DNA of 39,215 nt. It comes from Cruorifilaria tuberocauda. Its lineage: Eukaryota; Nematoda; Chromadorea; Rhabditida; Onchocercidae. The notes beneath the pieces are model-generated. The model was not told where the DNA came from and ran no database searches. It worked only from the letters and a program-made list of their open reading frames with translations. The stretch lies in NCBI GenBank assembly GCA_013365365.1, contig JABVXU010000501.1, forward strand, positions 1-39,215, in the 5' to 3' direction. A program made the translations under genes and the position numbers. Shown in pieces: positions 13,767-26,064 of this stretch. Numbering within the stretch: position 1 is the stretch's first letter; every line of letters begins with the position of its first letter.

Positions 13767-14400
13767 GAAATCTCTGCCAAACTAACCCATGGCCATTTAT
13801 ATTAATGAACTGGCATCCACTGATAATCCTAATTTTTGTCCATTCTTGTACAATTGAAGTGTAATAACTAATTATTTTGGGATTATTATAACTTTAGTTC
13901 AAATAGTTATCCTATACCTCGTTTACATTCATCTTTTTTTTTTTTGATTTCAGCAATGTGATTTTACTTGAGCTTATTGTATGTGATTCTACTCGAAATA
14001 ATATCAACTTTATCTTGATTTCTTTTTTGTATATAGAGAACTTAACTCTTTATTTGATTTTGTAATTATGCAACAGGTTATGTGCCGAATAATTGACAAA
14101 ATGGTCTATCCAAATCTCTTGATTTCTATGCGTACTAATTTCGATATTGTGATCTCCAAATTTACTGCATTTTTATTTACTGCTATTTTTCCCTTTTGTT
14201 TATGAAGCATTATGTCTTTTTCCCTGACGATAGTTTTTTAACTTTTTCCATCTTAATCGATCTAATTTTCTGGTATTCATGTTGTAACGATAAACATCTT
14301 CTTTTCCTTACACTTTAAATGCATAACTAATACTGTGAAATCTTTTTTCTTGTTTTTTGAAAATATACGAAAATAAAACGCTTGTAAGGGATTAAATAAC
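13767..14400 (+). other. Putative 3' UTR of top-2
   Basis: This T-rich non-coding sequence follows the topoisomerase stop codon. The first AATAAA after the stop is at 14372-14377, about 600 nt downstream, so the message may carry a fairly long 3' UTR. An earlier non-canonical signal cannot be excluded by eye. Confidence 0.5.
14372..14377 (+). terminator. Candidate poly(A) signal for top-2
   Basis: This is an AATAAA hexamer in the plus direction, the first one seen after the stop codon at 13766. Confidence 0.5.
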
Positions 14401-16569
14401 GGCTACAATTCAACGGTAGCGATATATTGGGCAATTGTCAGGAAATTCTGCGATGACACTCATTATTCAAAAAGCGGAATGGAGTTTTAGATGTGTCAAG
14501 ACCAGAGTCTAATGCTTAGAGCTTAATCTGATCACTCCTATTATCATGTAAAGTTTGAGGAATATATGAAAATATATTTGCGGAATTTTCAAGTCGCATT
14601 ATCACATGTTAATTATGTTATCAGGAGTTTAATTTTAGGCGAAGAAACACTAAACAGATGATAACGATAAATAAAGCATAAGATAAAGATTATGATGAAA
14701 ACTGAATGGAAGGATATTCGGACGAAGCACGAATGAAATGCAAAGATAAGGGGAAGGAAGTAAATTGCTAGAAATTGAAGTTAGAAATTAAGCTTTAAAA
14801 ACATTTTTGCATGATACACGATTTCGATAATACAGAAATTAACTAGAATTTATTAACATCATAAAATTATGGAAATACATTTTTTTAATGGTAAAATATA
14901 AAAGTAATAAATTTTCAGTGATAAGCTATTTAACGAATACTGATTATTATTATTTGATTATTTGAAGCTGATATGATTAATATCATTCAATGAATAATCA
15001 GTTAATGAAAGCAGTCTTCCATGAATCTCTATTATTCAATTATCCATTATTCAGTAATTGAATTTCAGATTTGAGAGAAAAATTAAATTCATATGAATAT
15101 GTATTTTATTTGAATTGTAATTATCAATAATAAATAAAATGAAATAAAAAAAATATTTCAGTAAATTCCTTTTATCATCAAAAATTAAATTTGAAATTAA
15201 TAATTGTATTATCATTCATCCATGATCACAGTTGATCACACTGATATTGTTTTCCTTTTGTTTTCTGTTCTTAATCAATTAATCTGGAAATTTTCACGGC
15301 AAACAAAAATGCTAATTAAACTGCCAAATATCTTTTTGATATTATAATTAGCATGCCTTTAATGGAATAATATGGATCTGAGTGATAATAATGATAATCG
15401 TGATGATGTATGATGATAGTGATAAAAATTAGAAAAAGAAAAAATAATAATTAAAATGAAAGAATTCCATTACAAAAGCGCAATTAATAAAAATGGAAGA
15501 AATTTTTCTAATTTAAACTTAAAAAGTTTGGTCTCTTTTTTCTTTTGAATTACAGAACGATCGTTTATTTCAAAGTTAACAATTGTACTGTTATTTTTTA
15601 GGTTTGTTTCAGAAAAACTATCGTTTTCCGGTATCGAAATTGTAAAATCGGTATTGTTATTTCCAAAGAATTGTTAATATGTGCAGTTGAAGCGTGAAAA
15701 TTTTGAATGAAAAATTGAAACTTTTAAAATGTATGAAACTTTTAGAGGAAGAATATCGAAAAATAATATTACCGAACGTACGATTTTACAGTTAATTGGA
15801 TTTAAAGAAGTTTCCGTTGCTCTTTTAAATTTGAATATAATTGAAAGTATTTTTTTTTCTTTCTTCCATAGAACAGTTTAAGGATTTAGATAAAGAAAAA
15901 AAAATTTTGATGAATTCAAATTTATATCAAATTGAATTCTTCTGATAACAAAAGATTTGTTAATTTCATTTGAAATGATAAAATTGATTTGCGCTTTTTT
16001 CCATGGTGAAATTTTATTTCCCTTTAATGAATTGACAAAATAGAAAAACGAAAATTATCTGTTCATGAAATGTATATGAGGTATTTTGTATATCAGATCA
16101 ATCAATGATATCATGAAAATATATCAGATTCAGGAATGAAATATTTGCTATTTTTGCAAAATGATAAGATAATCAAATTTGCTAGCCTAGCAGAAATCAT
16201 TGATGATCAAATTCAAATGCTATCTGATTGAACAGTTGATCGGAAGAAAAGATGAGCTAAGAAAAAGTTAAATGAATAATGAAAGAGAAAGAGAGAGAGA
16301 AAATCTCTTTTAGGAGAAAATCTTCAATTCGATTTTGAAGTGCAATATCTTTTCAGTTCTATTCAATGTTTAGTTTTAAATCTTTGAAATGTTTTTATCA
16401 ATTTACCATTAAAGAATACAAAATGAAACTTATCTCTCATTTAAGTATTTGTCTAATTGTCTTTAATTAAATCACAAAGAGAAATTGCAAATATCGAAAA
16501 AATTTTTTGGAATTGATAAAACATCTGAAGTTCTCTTCAATTTACATCTGATTTTAACTAATATTTTGA

Positions 16570-16816
16570 TTCAGTGATAATATCACAAATGCATTTTAAT
16601 GAGAAAAACCGAATAACTGATAGTTAGTGATAATAAATGCTGTTAAATATGAGAATGATTTGAACTGAATAATTTTACAAATACTTTACATTCAATAATG
16701 ATATCACGAATGTATTTTAACGGGAAAAAACAAAAACGAATAATTGATAATAAGTGATAATAGGCGCATGATCTGATAATAAGTGATAATAAATATGAAT
16801 ATGATTTGAATTGAAT
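16570..16816. repeat. Diverged tandem duplication (~120 bp unit)
   Basis: Two copies, about 16570-16671 and 16690-16816, share the same order of blocks: ATTCA, a TGATA/ATATCAC block, a GCATTTTAA-like block, a run of A, GAATAA, then TGATAATAA and an ATGATTTGAA block. The second copy has an extra internal repeat of AAGTGATAATA. Similarity is clear but far from perfect, implying an old duplication. Confidence 0.65.
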
Positions 16817-16932
16817 TGATAGAATTATTGGCTATTCAGTTAAGGACTTGATCGCTATCATCTTCTCTCTTTAAATAGGCTTTTTTTAATCGATCCTAAA
16901 TTCAATTCTCATTCAGTATTAAAATATGAATT

Positions 16933-17740
16933 GTAAAAATACAGTAATCGTTTATTGAATAAGTTAATAAAATGATTTTCATTTCTAATTTCAATATTTA
17001 AACATGAATATTATCATTTTAAAGTTTTATCATTTTCTTAATTTTTTTGACAAAACACTTTGCTTTTTAGGCTCCAAATTAATAATAAAAGTTTCATTTC
17101 AACATTTCTAATCAATCACTGAAAGTAATAATAAAGTGTAATCCAATAAATTAATTTTTGAAAATGAAAATTTCTCCACTCTATATTAAATAACAACTTA
17201 AGTATCTTCACTTAATTGCAAATAATTTTAAATGATAAATTTCCAGCAAAGTTTTGTGATTTTATTAATTTTAATACTTAGAGTAAAATTTCGTGTTCAA
17301 TTTTAAATAAAAATACAATAACTGCTTAGTGAATAAGTTAGTAAAATGATTTAATTTTATCATTTGCAGGAGAATTTCATGGTCAATTCCAACTAAAAAT
17401 ACAACATTCATCTCTTGGATAAGTTACCAAAATGACTTTACTTTCCAATTTCATACTTTAAACATGAATCTTATCATTTTAAAGTCTTATCACTTTATCA
17501 ATTTTTTATCATTTAAAATCTTAATATACAGTATTTATTAATATAAAATATTTAATATACAATATTTAACATATAATATTTATCAATTTACAATATTTAA
17601 TGTACAAAAATCTATTTTATCAATTTTATCAGTTAAAATGAAAATTTCTCCGTTAATTTTATCATTTCTTGGATAAGTTATCAAAATGATTTTACTATCT
17701 AATCTAATTTGATAAATTAAACCTGAATTGAATCTATCAT
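16933..17740. repeat. Clustered diverged ~110-bp repeats, at least four copies
   Basis: Copies are recognisable at about 16933-17038, 17282-17365, 17371-17500 and 17661-17740. The shared core reads roughly AAAAATACA, then GATAAGTTA or GAATAAGTTA, AAAATGA, a TTTC-AATTTCA block, AAACATGAAT and TTATCATTTTAAAG. Copies two and four are partial. The order is direct and the units are separated by unrelated AT-rich sequence. Confidence 0.6.
17521..17607. repeat. AT-rich short-period repeat
   Basis: About three degenerate copies of a ~30-bp unit built on AATATACAATATTTAA. It lies within the larger repeat cluster and has no coding potential. Confidence 0.5.
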
Positions 17741-18050
17741 TCATCGTAAAAATGATCAATCTATTATCAATGAGGATGTGATTATATGCATGATACTAAG
17801 GAGTAAATTGCGCACCGCTCTTCACTTCATTGTTCCCTCCCTCTTCTTTGAACAGGTAATTGAACTATCATCGAGAAATGAAAGGAAAAATTACTCTCCT
17901 CTCTTTCGATGATTTCTATGAAGAAATCACCTCCTCCTATATACCTACCTGTATCCTTCACCTCTCCACCTTACAATAATTCTTTTGTACACGGCAACGA
18001 TATCCATCATTATCTACGTGTGCCATCATTACTTTTCTATCAATTATTAT

Positions 18051-18136
18051 TCATCTTCAGGATTCAATCAAATATTACGCTATATTTTCACGTGTAAAAA
18101 CGTGAATTAATCAGTTCATAACAATCATTTATATTG
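18051..18136 (+). promoter_or_regulatory. Candidate trans-splice acceptor and 5' UTR of the ZP gene
   Basis: A TTCATCTTCAG acceptor ends at 18060, leaving a 76-nt leader before the ATG at 18137. The same arrangement precedes top-2. Spliced-leader addition is inferred. Confidence 0.4.
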
Positions 18137-20767
18137 ATGGATTTACTACTCGTGCTATTTTCAATTATTCACGTAAGCTTATTATTTAGTAATTACAAGT
18201 CGTATATATGCGAATATTAAATGAATCAATTTTTTTCTGCACAAAATAATTGGTTTAGCTTATTTAATTTACTTTTCTAGTATAATTGGTAATTTCGAAT
18301 AATTTAGGAAGAAGTAGTTTTAAGTAAATTTTAGTAATTGGAAATTTCACTTAGACAACTCATATGCTTGATTGCTTGTATTGTCTTGATCCAATATTGG
18401 AATATGAAAAATGAATAAATGAAATTAACTGGATTAAATTAACTTTGATTTAATGAGTAATTTATTATCTATTCTATTATCTCTTTCCATAACTTTTCTT
18501 CCAATTTTAACTTACTGTTTTTATTTTTGATTTCTTTCAAATATGAAATGATATATGGATAATCAATTTATTTATGATAAATATTGTGAATGAAATCTTT
18601 GGAAATCGTAATATTTATGTTAATTTCACATAAAAAAACGATTTAACGATTCGACGGAACTTATTTTTTAATCAAAAAATAACTCACCTAATCTAGATTT
18701 GGCCAAAAATATTGAAAATAGTAAAAAATGAATTTTTGGTAAGGAAAAAAATTACAGTAACAAATCATATACTGTACATGATACACTTCAAGAAAATTTG
18801 GAAATATATATATTTCTTTTTCAGGTGTCATTTTCATCATTCAATACAATTCAAAATGGAATTTCCGGTAAATACTCAAAAATTAACTTATTATTTAACT
18901 TTATTCTTTTAGCTATTTTCTTTTCCCCATTTCTAACTTATTTTCTTCTCTTTGATCTCTTTCAATAATAAATCATTTTGCGATAGAATAAGAGCATATT
19001 TAAATGATAAATAAGAGTGTACCATTCTTCTCCACTAAATGATTGATTGTAAATGATCAGCTGGACAATGATCATGAATGAATGATCAAGGATAAGTGAT
19101 TCTTGGGAGGAAAAAACTTCGAGAAAAAGATTTTTGACTGCTAAATTTCTTTCGCTACTCAATGATAGTTATTATGACGATTTTATTATTATTATTATGA
19201 TTTATTATTGTGATATTATGACGATTATGATGATTTGATATTTCAAACTTATCAAAGAAAAAGAATTACTCATCTAAAATTTTTTTCTGATTCTTAAAAA
19301 TTTGATATTATAAATTTATCAAAAAAAAATATTTTTTTGAAAAATGTATTAGAAAATAAAACGAAATTTTTCATCTCGTTATTTTAAATGATAATGTCTT
19401 AACTTTTATCAATTAGTGATTAAATTTTGAAATCGTAATCATATAATAGGTCAACCATTGGTAGAATGTGGCAGTGAATTTATTCGATTTTCATTCAAAA
19501 CGGTGAAACCTTTTCGAGGTAAAGTATTCGTTAAAGGTCAACATGGAAATGATGATTGTAGTCGAGATTATAGTGAAATAACTTCCATCTATACTTCTCA
19601 TATAGAAGGTAAAATTTTAATTAAGAAATTTTCAAATCTTAAAACTTATTTAATAAGCTTATCAATTTGTTAACTAAAACTTATCAATTAGATTTAAAAA
19701 ATATTTTACTTTACTTATCAGTTTAGATTGCAAAAACCATTTTTGACTAATTATCACTATCAATAAATTTTGATATTGATAAATAATTTCAATTTCCTAC
19801 TCTATTCACTATAAATGATTTATAGGAAGAAAATATTTGTGAATCAATATTTTAACTTGTTAAATATTTTAACTTAAAAATTATAATCATTACTCGCCTT
19901 CTATCTTCTTCCTTTTATCAAAAAACTGAACTGATAAACGGTGATAAGATATTCATTTCAATTTGATTCGATATTATGCAAATTACAAAATAATAATTTT
20001 CAAAATATTATACCTTTACCTGTACTCTTACTTTTAATAAATATTTTCAGAGACTGTAAACAATTCCGTACAAAAACGAAACGATTCATCTGAGGAAACA
20101 AATAAAACTCAATCATTGATTAATAGCACACAGAAAATAGCTTCGACAGAAAATTCGGAAATATTTACAACAACTGCTAATGCGATTAACGGTAAAATAA
20201 TAAATGACGTAAATTTCACGTGAAACGGATAATTTAATTAAAATTAAAAGATGAATTATATGGCATATAGAGAAAAAAAGCTGCATTTATTTTGTTGATG
20301 AAAGAGTTATGAGAGATAACATGTAAAGAGCTTAGATAAGTTTCAAGATTTTAAGAGTTACAATTTAATAAGTCAGAATTTTAAAATAATAAATTAGAAA
20401 GATATTTCTCATTTATTCGAAAATCTTTAAGTAAATGAATTATTGAGCAATTACTATCAAATTTATCATTCAAGATATAGACTTAATGATAAGGAAGTGT
20501 GATCCTCGTAATTTACTTATATCAATAGAATCAATAATTTTTTACTTATATCATTAGAAAGTTAGCTATTTCCAGATGTTCTGGATCTTCGTAATAATTT
20601 TATCAGTTAACATAGTCTAATACCGGAAGAAAAATTCGGGTTGATAAATGAAAGTAAACTTTTATAGATTATCAAACAATTATTGATGCAACAGAGTCGC
20701 AGTTATCAAAAGATTTTGATTACGATGATAAACATGAAAATGATAATTCGATATTTGCAACAGTTCC

Positions 20768-20825
<58 letters not shown>

Positions 20826-21007
20826 GCACCTCAATGCCAACCATGTCCGATATGTCAAGATGATCTGAAAATTAGCACACAATGGGAAGAAGCTACCGAT
20901 AATATTGCTGATTTAATTATTAAGCTTGGTGCTTGCAATGTTAAATACGAGCAACAGGTATGAAATTTTTATTTCATTTATTTATTTATATCCTTTCTCC
21001 CTCTTTC

Positions 21008-21057
<50 letters not shown>

Positions 21058-24000
21058 GATATGGATTGTTTAATTATTTCAATCTCAAATTATCAGTATT
21101 TTTGAGCGAACATATATTGTTAATTAATCTTATCAGCCATATCATTTCACAAAAGTCTTGAAATTGAAAACTATTTGAATTACTTACAAAGATCGATAAT
21201 TAGTAATATTATATTATGAATTGATTGATAAATTTTTATCAAATATGCAATAATTATCAATAAATGCATGAATTAACAATAACAACTTTCTTTTTTTATT
21301 ATTATTTTACAATCATGCAATTTGACTGAATTGCCAAGGATTCTTTGGACAAAAATTTTCTTTATGAAAATTTTAAATCTTGGAATTCCATTAAATTTTG
21401 TGAATTTTTTCTTTTCTCACTTCTAATTTAATTCGACTTCTTTATTAATAAGCTAAGAAAGTTTTAAAATTATAAAAAGATTATTTAAATTATTAAATTA
21501 AATTATTGTAATTACTAAAATTTATTAAAATCATTAAATTTATCAAGCATATAATCGCATAGATAAAGAATAGAAACGATATCAGAATATTCAGTTTGTC
21601 TTATAATCTCAATAAACAATATTTATCATCTTGGGAAAATCCGTAAAATTGAAATTTTACAAAAAATAAACTTTACTTATATAAAAAGTAATCCGAGTAA
21701 GTTATTGTAAATTTTAAGTAAGTAAAATGGTAAAATTTTTAAAAAATTAAAAATTAATTAAAAAAGGTGAAAAACAAAAAACTAAAGCACAATATGTCCT
21801 TGACTGTAAACAAATATAATATCGATAGATTAATAGACGACGAGTAAATCAAACGAAGAAAATTGGAGCAGAAAAAAAAAAACGAAAACGAAACTTTTCA
21901 CGACGTCCATTAAAAGGTCAAGGACATTTTGAAACAGACTACTCAAGTTATAAATATCTTCAACTGATGATAAAAATCTTATCAGAAACCTTATCAAATA
22001 TCAATTTTTTTAGTCTTATAATTTTAGATAGAATTTTATCATTTCGAGAAAATTGAATCCAATTGATAATTTAAAAAATCAAATTTTGCTTGTATAAAAA
22101 AATAATTTTAAACAGTTACTGTAAATTCTACAAAATTAAGAAACAGTGAATGAAATGCTAAAATAGAATGATCTATTAGTTTAATGGAATGATAAATATT
22201 AGCAGTTGCTGATAAAACTGTACGATAGCCAATTTAATTTGATGATAAAATGATAAGGAATAAATTGTCCCAAATGATTTAGGAAGAACCTCGTGCAATG
22301 ATTATATCACTAACAATAGTTGTTAGCTTTCACCAGAATCTTCTTACCAAACTTGATCGAGCATTTCGTATTCAATGTGCTTATATGGAAGGTAGTAAAA
22401 CAATTGATGCTGATTTAAATGTTAGGTTGGTTTTTTTTTTGTTTTGTTTTCGAAAATTTTCAATTTACTGATTGAAATTGATTAAGATCATTCAACTTAA
22501 AATACAGCGAAAGTTTGAACTAAACCAAAAAATGCTCACAAATCATTCATTCAATTTCATCACTTTATTGAAATTCGATGATTCAATTAATTCAATCAAA
22601 TCTAACTTATGATAAAAATGATAAGTTAGAAATTATTCGAGAATTTTCCAGTATGCCACCAAGTATAGAAGTGGAATCAAAAATGAAGCCACCACAATGC
22701 ATTTATACAGTTAACAGTCCTTCCGGTAACGTTATCACTAATGCTCGAGTTGGTGAACTCGTTGATCATCAATGGATTTGCCAGAGTTCTTTTAAAGGTT
22801 ACTGAAAAAAAAAGTTAAAAGGTTAAAGGTTAAAAAAGAAAGCATTATTAGAATAAAATATACTGGAAGACTGATTATCAATAACCTTTAAAATATAAGT
22901 CTTACGATATTTAAAATTATTAAAGGTTATTTGAAAAATATTTTAAATTAATTCTATTCTAAACATTTCTTTTCTTGAAGATAACTGAAACTTTTTAAAC
23001 ATCCATTACTTTTCTAGATTACCTGAAAATTTCATAATTTAAAATTAAATTAAAAATTATTCTTAATATTATTACTTATAAATTCGTTGATAATCAATCT
23101 TCAAGGATATTTTATTCTATCAGTGCTTTTTTTTTGTTTTTGCAACGATCATTCCACATTTTCTAGCAACACTTTTGTATTGCTAGTACTTACCTGAAAC
23201 TGTAGCTACTACAGTATTTACTTAGAACCGTAACAGATTTAAGCTCATTTTATTAGCTTATAATTCTTTTTTAAATTTCAGGAATTCATGCAATGTTAGT
23301 AAGAAATTGTTATGCAGAATCAAATGATAATTTTCGAGTTCTTGTTATCGATGAAAATGGGTTCCATTTTATTTTATTAATATTTATCAAATTAATTGAT
23401 TGATTGATTGATTTACTCGATCAGATAATATTCTTGAGCTAACTTTTTTTTTTGCTTTAAATATATGAAATGTTTGAAGAAGTGAAATCACTTATCAATT
23501 TATCAATATAAAATCATTTTAGTACACATATTCTTTTGTTTTAAATATCATTTTTATATATTAAAAATTAAAATGAAGAAAGAATTAGAGCAATCATTTA
23601 AAAAATTTTTCAATTTAAAAATCAATAATGCTTGATTTATTATAACACTTAATGCCTAAATACTTTGATGCTTAATTTATGAAATTGCAATTTTATAAAA
23701 ATTTCATATAATTCATATGTTACCGTCAAAAATTTTAAATGCAAATAACAATTTCATTTATTTTTTCTCAAAAAATATTTGAATATATTTGATATTTCTT
23801 AAATTAAATAATTAATAAATGAATATTTAATTTAAATAAATTGAATAATATTATTTTTGAGATGTACGTTGGATCCATATATTTTACCTAATCTACAATA
23901 TGCATCAGATTTAATGTCCGTAAAAATACGTGCACCTATTTTTAAATTTCCCGATCGTTCCGATATTGGTTTCCGTTGTGATATTCTTGTTTGTGTGCGA

Positions 24001-25561
24001 GATGAGAAAGATTGCGGATTAATTACGGTAATTACCGTTTCCTTTCATTAACCGTTATGACCTATTCTTAACCTATTCGATTATCATCAAGAAAATTTAT
24101 TTCACTATGCAATTTCAAAATTTCAATTTGTTTAATTAACAAAAGTATTTCAAAAGTAATATTATATTTTGTTTCAATATGAAGTAATTTAAATGTTAGA
24201 TTAATTTTTGTAAAAGTAAATATATGTTAAAATTCAGGTGAATTCGGTTCTGTTAATTTTAGATTCTCGAGAATAAATCAGTTCTGTTAATTTGAGATTC
24301 TCGAGAATAAATTAATTTAAACAATAGTAAAGTGCACAAAAAATTGTTTACTATTATCATAGCTAAGAGAAGAAGCACTTGATAACATTTCACAAATCAC
24401 AAACAGTTCAGTAAGAAATCATCGTAGCACAAATAATTCTTACATGATATTAGAGTTTTTCATTAAGTATATCCTTTTAAGGAGAAGAAGTAGAAAGTTT
24501 TCTGAAATTAACAGTTGATATTTTGATAATATAATAATATTTTGTTATTTCGCTTATTCGTATTTTCCAGTTCTTTATTTGAAATTCTTTAAATCAATAA
24601 ATTATCACATTTGATGATTTGAAAATTTTTATAGCCACCAAAATGCGCTAATAATAAACGAAAACGTCGTGATCTGTTCAATGTTAGCGGTGAAAGTTTA
24701 GTTCTTCGAACATCAACGATTAATATCATCGATCTGGATGATACTGTTCAAGGTAGTGTATTAAAATTCATTGAATGTTTATGATTTTCTTTTTTTCCAT
24801 AAAATTATACCAGGATAGTCATTGGAAAAGTTTAGTTAGTATGATGTGCATGATGTGAATTACTTAGTTATTATCAAGTAAGTAATAAATTGGAGATTTT
24901 GAGATGACCAGCTCAATACATTTAGTAATATGCTTTTTTAATGTCGTTAAATGTAAAATTTAATTAGGAAAACCGATAATTCCGTTTCCGGTATCCCATT
25001 TTATTTCTTTTTTTCTATTTTTTTTTTGATTTATAAACAAATAACACTGAAATTAATCTATTATAAAGCTCAAAATGCATTCATTGATTAATTATGAAAT
25101 TAAAAATTAATGAAAGAACACACTGCAACTTGATTCTCGTCTTTTAAAAAGCTTTGGTTATAAATTATCTAAAGTATTTAGTAATTGTTAAGTACTTGTA
25201 AATCGATGAGTATTATTAAGTAGTTACAATAGATAAATATGTAGAAACAATAACTTTGTTGATAATTCGAAATTTGATTTATCCAATTCATTCATGATAG
25301 GTTTAACTTAGCAAAATCTATAACAATCCATATTTGCTACTTCTAATTTTCAATTGTTTTATAGGATTGGAATCAGAGCAATTACTTATGAATCCTTCAT
25401 TATCCGATAAACCGTTGCAATATTGTTTAACAGTAACTCGATTTGCATGTTTCATTGCAAGTACAACATTTCTAATTACTACTACAGTAACTCTTGTTGG
25501 TGCTTCCATCATCAGCTCTAATTCACATCATATCAATACTTTATCACCATCTAATCTGTGA
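18137..25561 (+). CDS. Cuticlin-like zona pellucida (ZP) domain membrane protein
   Basis: This is a secreted ZP-module protein expected to polymerise in the cuticle or apical extracellular matrix after furin-type release. Exons: 18137-18172, 18825-18867, 19450-19608, 20051-20191, 20668-20957, 22283-22425, 22652-22797, 23282-23360, 23862-24027, 24635-24752, 25365-25561. Phases agree and give 505 residues. The start is chosen because it opens a hydrophobic signal peptide (MDLLLVLFSII). ZP-N begins VECGSEFIRF (Cys33). A low-complexity insert follows (about 80-190) with NxT/NxS sites, an acidic DYDDKHEND stretch, 19 Thr (161-179) and CxxCxxC (183-189). The fold then resumes with LGACN and the nematode ZP signature TKLDRAF-IQC (245-255). 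ZP-C ends PPKC (402-405), directly followed by the basic cleavage site RKRR (410-413). A membrane helix (about 467-490) and a 15-residue tail finish the protein. I cannot assign a specific cutl orthologue. Introns of 0.4-1.3 kb hold no other gene. Confidence 0.9.
20768..20825 (+). repeat. (CAA)n triplet microsatellite encoding poly-Thr
   Basis: An uninterrupted CAA/ACA run lies inside exon 5 of the ZP gene. In the gene's frame it reads as 19 consecutive ACA codons (Thr161-179). The poly-Gln reading in another frame is a shadow. Any change in repeat number would stay in frame, so length variation between individuals or species is likely. Confidence 0.95.
20958..22282 (+). other. Longest intron of the ZP gene
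   Basis: This 1.3-kb intron lies between exons 5 and 6. It contains the CT microsatellite at 21010-21058 and many TGATAA/TTATCA motifs. I see no exon or RNA gene inside it. Confidence 0.7.
21010..21058. repeat. (CT)n microsatellite
   Basis: A CT dinucleotide run with one TTT interruption near its right end, inside an intron of the ZP gene. Confidence 0.95.
24247..24314. repeat. Two 34-bp tandem repeats, each with a TTCTCGAGAA palindrome
   Basis: The copies at 24247-24280 and 24281-24314 differ at only two positions. Each contains the perfect 10-bp palindrome TTCTCGAGAA. They lie in the ZP-gene intron 24028-24634. The high identity suggests a recent duplication compared with the older repeats upstream. 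Confidence 0.85.
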
Positions 25562-25601
25562 TTACATTTACAGTAATATTCCAAATTCATATATATGTAC
25601 A

Positions 25602-25621
25602 ATATATATATATATATATAT
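25602..25621. repeat. (TA)n microsatellite
   Basis: A short alternating A/T run about 40 nt after the ZP-gene stop codon, probably within its 3' UTR. Confidence 0.85.
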
Positions 25622-26064
25622 ACAATTTTATATTATTAAAATTCAGTGCTCCATGCGCGCAAAACATTTCACACTTTAAAACTCATAAATTAATTCGGAT
25701 AGTTTTTTAATTATTTATTAATAAGAGCTATAAAGTTCAAAATTAATCTGTGTTATAATATAGTTATATGTCGCTATCATTAAAATGAGGTAATATCAAG
25801 CTGTGTAAATTAATTGGAATTGAAATCTATTGAAAATCATTTTAGCTACGTACATCAATACATTAACGAAAAGAATTTAAGTTAAATTTAAACTAATTTT
25901 TAATAGACCATTAGAAATTGATCCATAAATTAGAAAGATCATAATGATAGCTATATTAATGCCTCGATATTAGACCGTTTTAATACGTAATAATAAGTGA
26001 TATTTGATTAATGCATCATTATTACATGTGAATCAAATTGATGGATTTTTTAAATTTTAAGTTT

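Larger units (their letters stand above)
14401..18050. other. Non-coding, repeat-rich spacer upstream of the ZP gene
   Basis: No gene could be supported on either strand. The stretch is very AT-rich and carries many TGATAA/TTATCA motifs, a short GA run near 16285-16300, a diverged tandem duplication (16570-16816), a family of ~110-bp diverged repeats (16933-17740) and an AT-rich short-period repeat (17521-17607). An open frame at 17909-18097 is not convincing as protein. The right end should contain the promoter of the ZP-domain gene. Confidence 0.6.

Noticed and set aside
17909..18097. 62-codon plus-strand frame before the ZP gene
   Set aside because: It overlaps the inferred leader and acceptor of the ZP gene, is low in complexity and has no splice link to the ZP exons.
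20683..20868. Poly-Gln open frame over the CAA repeat
   Set aside because: It is out of frame with the ZP-domain exon that covers the same bases, where the run reads as Thr and both flanks match the ZP protein.
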